NCBI GenBank assembly: GCA_029582155.1
Contig: CM055905.1
Coordinates: forward strand, 5,892,062 to 5,956,061
Length of the DNA stretch: 64,000 nucleotides
Direction: 5' to 3'
Origin: Panopea generosa
Taxonomy: Eukaryota > Mollusca > Bivalvia > Adapedonta > Hiatellidae
Positions 59,111-64,000 of this stretch are shown here, one piece after another. The notes beneath the pieces are model-generated. The model searched no databases. It was given only the letters and a program-made list of their open reading frames with translations, and was not told the DNA's origin. Position 1 is the stretch's first letter. Every line of letters begins with the position of its first letter. A program made the position numbers and the translations under genes.

Positions 59111-59320
59111 TAGTTACTGAACTGTCGGCCCTTGGTCATTTTGTTACCTAACACAATAACTAAGATCAAAATGATAAAATTAATGCCGTTATTTTAAACC
59201 TTTTACTGACCCGCCCAATCTAACATATTCTTAAGGCCCGCTGACGCTTCTGTCTTGGTCATAATTATCATTGGAAGCAATTAGTATTTCTTGATACATT
59301 TAGTTTAATTAGTAAGTAAG
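59107..59320 (-). repeat. Module T, copy 5
   Basis: ACTGTCGGCCCTTGGTCATT, CCCGCTGACGCTTC. Confidence 0.75.
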
Positions 59321-59392
59321 TATCTAAGTCAACAGTTTATTATAGTGACATGTGCATGACAGTACAATAATATATATATTATAAAATGATAA

Positions 59393-59670
59393 ATAGTATA
59401 TCACTCGGCCCATTGGGGCTATAAGTCACTGCCAATGAATAAAAGTAATATGCAATTTCATATGATAAAAAGCAATGGAACATAAATAGAATACTGTGGA
59501 ACACTTTCAAAAGTACAAATGTAGATATGGTGATAAAATAGTAGTGAACATAGAGTTTATACTATACAGATATGCGTTTGTCAAAACCTTTCCCACCTTT
59601 CTTTGACAATTGTTCATTAGATATTTCAGTTTATGTATAAATTCTAACATTGTATAGTCACTGGTTGCAT
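59393..59670 (-). repeat. Module Q, copy 4
   Basis: CACTCGGCCCATTGGGGCTA. The minus-strand reading A-T-S-D-Y-T-M-L-E-F-I-H is kept. Joined to the type A flank at about 59670. Confidence 0.65.
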
Positions 59671-60224
59671 GAACCTGCCCAATTACTCAATATATTTACT
59701 AATTATAGAACTTTGAAAATTCTGCAATAAAATTTGTATTTACAATTGTAACTTGCTTAGCGTAACTCCTTCATTGGACTTAAATAGATTTTTAACTTTC
59801 ATTTTCAGTGATCTGCCTTTTTGAATTCCGGGCAAGTTATGAAAACTGAGATTTGCAATTGGTTATGAAATAAAAAGAAGGCATACAGGAACACGTTACG
59901 TTCAACAGCCGTGTATTTTACTGTTCTGTTAATAAACTTTAACATAAGTATTCAAGGTATTATTTCTATCGGTGAAAGATAACGGAAGACGGGAGATAAT
60001 TGGGAAGGCAGTAATAATATGAATATAATAAATGAACGTTCATGGGACATGAATTTATATATAACAATAAGGACGTATACAGATAAGGAAACTCAACTGA
60101 TTGACATGTTGTGACACTCGCGTATTAACGCAAAATCGTTCGAAATCTCGTTTTCCAATATCCAAAGCACCATATTTGTTACGGCTAAAATTTGCAATTT
60201 AACATTAACTATGAATGTTCTGAC

Positions 60225-60347
60225 CTGTACATTCCTGCCCGTTCCCTAAGTATCCCTGGTTACAGACACAAGTGAAACTCCCAATAGTATTCGTGCATGT
60301 GGCGTCTGCGTGGCAATTATGTTTACCCTCATTGCATTCATCAGAAT
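60225..60347 (-). CDS. EGF-repeat gene exon, type A (D-S-D-E-C), most 5' in window
   Basis: 123 bp, acceptor AATTTTTCAG, donor ACAG|GTCAGA, phase 1-1. Cysteines at 5, 12, 18, 27, 29 and 40; C-T-N-T-I-G-S-F-T-C-V-C; N-Q-G-Y-L-G-N-G-Q-E-C. First exon of the gene visible here. No signal peptide or start codon is in the window, so further exons must lie at higher coordinates. Confidence 0.9.
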
Positions 60348-60508
60348 CTGAAAAATTTCACTAAATTTTAGAAACAATATTGTATATTGGGTTCAATGTT
60401 AAGTTCCTTAGCTTATCGCGCTGAAACCATTCTTAGCCTCCCCTTGGTATTCATTTTAGTATACGCAAGTGTAAGTCGCAAGATTGGTTATATAATTCAT
60501 TGTTTGCC

Positions 60509-61396
60509 TATGAGTAGTCATGAATCCTTAACTGGATCCTACTCGCATAAATTTATCAGTTAATGTATGTAAATTCCATAGTATATAAGTCAAGGTCGAC
60601 ACCAAATTTATTGGTTTGGCAGAGGCCTTGATATTGTATCTGTGTTTTGCTTTGTAGCTAGGTGCACTCGCCGTAGTCTGGTATGTACATTTATGTCTTG
60701 GTTATTGACAAATACTTATCTCCATATATATAATTTGTCCTTTATTATGCATGTGAGTAGTAATGAATCCTTAACTGGATCCTACTCATATAAGCTATCA
60801 GTTCATGTATGTAAATTTGTCCACCCTGTCCAGATGTGTTGCATGTAATTCCATAGTATATAAGTCATGGTCGACACCAATTTATTGGTTTGGCAGAAGC
60901 CTTGATATTGTATCTATGGTTTGCATTGTAGCTAGTCGCACTCGCAGTAGTCTGGTCTGTACATTTATGTTTTGGTTATTCACAAATAATTATCTCCATA
61001 TATATATCATGCCTTATGAATGAACATCTGATAAGATCCCAAACATCGTAAATTCCGTTGTTGTGAATTTAATTATCTCCCTTTATGAAATTAAATATAT
61101 ATGAATTCACTGTATCTTTATGATCCAACGGGTTAAATATTCTGTCCTTTACAAAGCATGTGGGTAGTCATGAATCCTTAACTGGATCTTACTCATAGAA
61201 AGCTATCAGTTCATGTATGTAAATTTGTCCACCCTGTCAAGATGTTAATTCCATAGTATATAAGTCATGGTCGACACCAAATTTATTGATTTGGCAGAGG
61301 CCATGATATTGTATCTATGGTTTGCATTGTAGCTAGGCGCACTCGCAGTAGTCTGGTCTGTACATTTATGTCTTGGTTATTTACAAATAATAATCT

Positions 61397-61434
<38 letters not shown>

Positions 61435-61450
61435 TGCATTTTGAATGAGC
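60509..61450 (+). repeat. Module P, three tandem units, with (AT)n
   Basis: Units start at about 60509, 60753 and 61145 with GAGTAGT(C/A)ATGAATCCTTAACTGGAT. The last contains an (AT)n run at 61398-61431. Confidence 0.85.
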
Positions 61451-61524
61451 ATCCGAAAAGATCCCAAAAATCGTAAATTCCGTTGTTGTGAATTTAATTA
61501 TCTCCCTTTATATATATAATACTA

Positions 61525-61630
61525 AAGAGTAGTTTTCATCGCAACATCAGTGATATATTAGTAAATAGCAGTTTGTATCGCGACATCAGGGATATATTAG
61601 TAAATAGCAGTTTGTATCACGACATATATA
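61525..61630 (+). repeat. Module S, copy 3
   Basis: Two units of GATATATTAGTAAATAGCAG, nearly identical to 56465-56565. Confidence 0.8.
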
Positions 61631-61704
61631 AGACAAAAGCTGATTAAAGTGAACAATGTTAACACGATTACATCTTAGAACATTATTAGACCGGTATCTG
61701 TTTT

Positions 61705-61985
61705 CATGATGAATAAATCTTGTTGATTTGTATATATTGTACAATTGTAAATTCATAATTTTATTTTATTGAGTATTCATATTCTACCTTAGTGAGTTGT
61801 CGGCCCTTGGTCATTTTGTTACTTAACACAATAACTAAGATCAAAATGATAAAATTAATGCCGATATTTTAAACATTTTACTGACCCGCCCAATCTAACA
61901 TATTCTTAAGGCCCACTGACGCTTCAGTCTAGGTCATACTTATCATTGGTAGCAATTAGTATTTCTTGATACATTTAGTTTAATA
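61705..61985 (-). repeat. Module T, copy 6
   Basis: GTGAGTTGTCGGCCCTTGGT, CCCACTGACGCTTCAG. Confidence 0.75.
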
Positions 61986-62065
61986 AGTAAGTAAGTATCT
62001 AGGTAAACAGTTTATTATAGTGACATGTGCATGACAGTACAATAATATATATATTATAAAATGAT

Positions 62066-62370
62066 AAATAGTAGAGCACTTGGCCCATTAGGGCTATAAG
62101 TCACTGCCAATGAATAAAAATAATATGCAATTTCATATGATAAAAAGCAATGGAACATAAATAGAATACTGTAGGTAAACTTTCAAAAGCACAAATGTAG
62201 ATATGGTGATTAAATAATAGTGTACATAGAGTTTCTCCTATACAGATATGCCTTTGTCAAAACCTTTCCCATCTTTCTTGGACAATTGTTCATTAGATGT
62301 TCCAGTTCATGTATAAATTCTAACATTGAATAGTCACTGGTTGCAATGACATCTTGTTGATTGGCATTTA
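62066..62370 (-). repeat. Module Q, copy 5, longest conserved frame
   Basis: Minus-strand reading N-A-N-Q-Q-D-V-I-A-T-S-D-Y-S-M-L-E-F-I-H, then L-M-N-N-C-P-R-K-M-G-K-V-L-T-K-A-Y-L. Here the final stop of the other copies is a Tyr codon, so the frame runs on. It also extends further upstream (to 62413) than in the other copies. Confidence 0.65.
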
Positions 62371-62834
62371 GTTTAAACAATATTTTATTCACATAAGGAC
62401 ATATATTTAGCATACATTTAACAATAAAGTCATACGTTTAACGAAATATGTGGAAAGGATACAGAAAAAAGCTTTAGAAGCTTGTGTAAATCTGCTTCCA
62501 TAAGTTATTTTACATTTTTTATAAACTTTATCGTATTGTTCCGAAATAATTTCAATTTGGCCAAATGTGCAAAAATTGGTTAAAGAAATAATGGTTTATT
62601 CAGAATATTTCAAAAACTAAAAAAGAGAGTATTGGTTGAAGAGAAAGAAAGAAAGAAAGAGACTCCACTGATTTTCTTTTCTTTATCGGTTCATTCCGAT
62701 ACAGGGGATAGGTATTTTCCAAGTTGATGTTTATCAATCCAATCCATTCATTAACCATTGTTTCTTACTATCCAAGATCAAATAGAGGCTTGTTGTTATA
62801 ATTAAGTAGGTAAAAAAACATAACAAGTCATTAT
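62371..62834. other. LINE 3' side, AAAG tract
   Basis: Purine tract GAAAGAAAGAAAGAAAGA at about 62643-62661 and AT-rich sequence after the LINE frame. Likely LINE 3' untranslated sequence; the boundary is not defined. Confidence 0.45.
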
Positions 62835-64000
62835 CTATTTAACTGTGTGCGATATTCAAAACGTTTGGTCTTTATAATATAATTTTGAACTGTCATGAAA
62901 ATCGATTTGTTGTCATTTAATGTAAGATTTTCATTACCATACAGAAGATCATTCAAGGAATGATCATGTGGATAAGCTAATTTTATTTCAGCCATCATTC
63001 TTTGTCTATATTGGTGAAATAGTCTGCACCTGAATAAATAATGATATGTGTCCTCAATTTCACCACAAAGACAATTTGGACTTGCAACTATGTTTTTATT
63101 GAATAAATGTTGATTCAAGTTACTGCAATTTGTACGAAGTCGTGTATGATATGTTTAGGCAGTTCGGTTTCCTGTATAATAATGATTTGGAACCTTTTGT
63201 TCATTAGCGTTGATATTTGATTTGAATATATTAAGGGAAGTCGACTCTCTTATGAGGTGAGGAAGAGAATTCCATACACGCACAGAAGACGGTAAGAATG
63301 AGTTAAAATATAATTGAGTATTACATGAAAACGTCCTAAGGTCTTGTGCATTTCGGATGTTATAGCCAACAAGATTCCCAACATTTTCAGGTAAGCGTGA
63401 ACATAGGTACGAAGGAGATAGTCCATTATGCATTTTATAATAAAGGATAAGCTTGTGTTTTTGTCTTCTTGTTTTTAAGGATTCCCAACAGGTCTCTTTG
63501 TACAGAGCTGATATAGAAACAAGTTTTGTTGCTCCCGTTACTATTCTTGCTGCTTCCAACTAAATCTTTTCTATTTCATTAACTTCATACAAAGGGCAAT
63601 TATCCCAGACAATGTTAGCATATTCTAGAATTGGGCGTATAAAAGTAGTATATGTAATCTCAAGTGATTTTCTATCTAATTGGAATTTTAAAAGTCGCAT
63701 AATGTTTATTCTTTTCCATGCCTTTTTTTTATGTATTGAATGTGTTCATGCCATGGTCCATTATTTGAAAAAGAAGGCCCAGATGTTTATGAGTAATAAC
63801 TTCTTGTATAACAGTTTGATTCATAGAAATATTTGGATGTATCGGTTTGTTGTTTTTATGGGTAATAACCATCGATTCTGTTTTATTTGGATTAAAATTA
63901 ACAAGCCATTTATCAGCCCAGTTGTGAATTTTTCTGAGATCAGAATTTAACATAGAAGCGGCAAGATCTGATGATTCTACTATAATAAAAAGACTAGTAT
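62835..64000 (-). mobile_element. LINE reverse transcriptase, C-terminal part, decayed and cut by window edge
   Basis: Minus strand. At the edge T-S-L-F-I-I-V is what normally follows the catalytic Y-x-D-D, which would lie just outside the window. Then come W-A-D-K-W-L-V-N-F-N-P-N-K-T-E (palm motif D) and H-K-H-L-G-L (motif E). A frameshift near 63770 moves to a frame reading F-I-R-P-I-L-E-Y-A-N-I-V-W-D, followed by a TAG near 63560, then E-A-A-R-I-V-T-G-A-T-K and S-F-L-P-S-S-V-R-V-W-N-S-L-P (63155-63559). After a TAA comes the tail C-L-C-G-E-I-E-D-T-Y-H-Y-L-F-R-C. This order is typical of Jockey/CR1-like LINEs of molluscs. At least one frameshift and two stops: inactive. Confidence 0.85.

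Overview
The window is AT-rich, intron-bearing and crowded with tRNA-headed SINEs, LINE fragments, MITE-like inverted repeats and minisatellites. There are no bacterial-style operons and no long open frames. This points to an animal nuclear genome. The SINE and LINE styles and the repeats carrying AAGGTCAAGGTCA are most like those of a bivalve or other mollusc; that placement is inference, not a database result.

The only real gene I can support lies on the minus strand, in the right half. It is the 3' part of a multi-exon gene for a calcium-binding EGF-repeat protein. In gene order (right to left) the exons are 60225-60347, 58796-58918, 57234-57356, 55555-55677, 52155-52277, 51255-51377, 49150-49272, 39264-39386, 38980-39102, 36697-36819, and a stop-containing last exon 34153-34283. 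Every internal exon is exactly 123 bp, phase 1 on both sides, and encodes one six-cysteine EGF module, so any number can be gained or lost without breaking the frame. Three decayed exons (41526-41634, 50633-50697, 45600-45685) lie among them. The 5' part of the gene, with any signal peptide, lies beyond the window.

The EGF region is built from duplicons. Positions 36625-39188 and 39189-41722 are a tandem 2.55 kb duplication with two exons each, one of which has died. From 45.6 to 62.4 kb a mosaic of recurring modules (called K, M, P, S, T, Q and element E below) alternates with two exon types, A (five copies) and B (two copies). Both B exons have TG instead of AG at the acceptor and sit between direct copies of element E. 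A 22-bp minisatellite (41777-43841) separates the two clusters.

The left half (1-34 kb) has no gene I can support. It holds inverted 91-bp arrays (631-978 and 3851-4003), a CT microsatellite, a 342-bp tandem duplication, a 3.6 kb satellite of 51-bp units with a 656-bp higher-order period and an inverted block (7800-11450), a 4.35 kb structure with about 675-bp inverted arms (16906-21255), 166-bp repeats rich in AGGTCA (22640-24375), hairpin-forming repeats (26425-27365), a LINE remnant (28735-29053), and many SINE copies, one nested in another. The right edge (62835-64000) is a decayed LINE reverse transcriptase cut by the window end.
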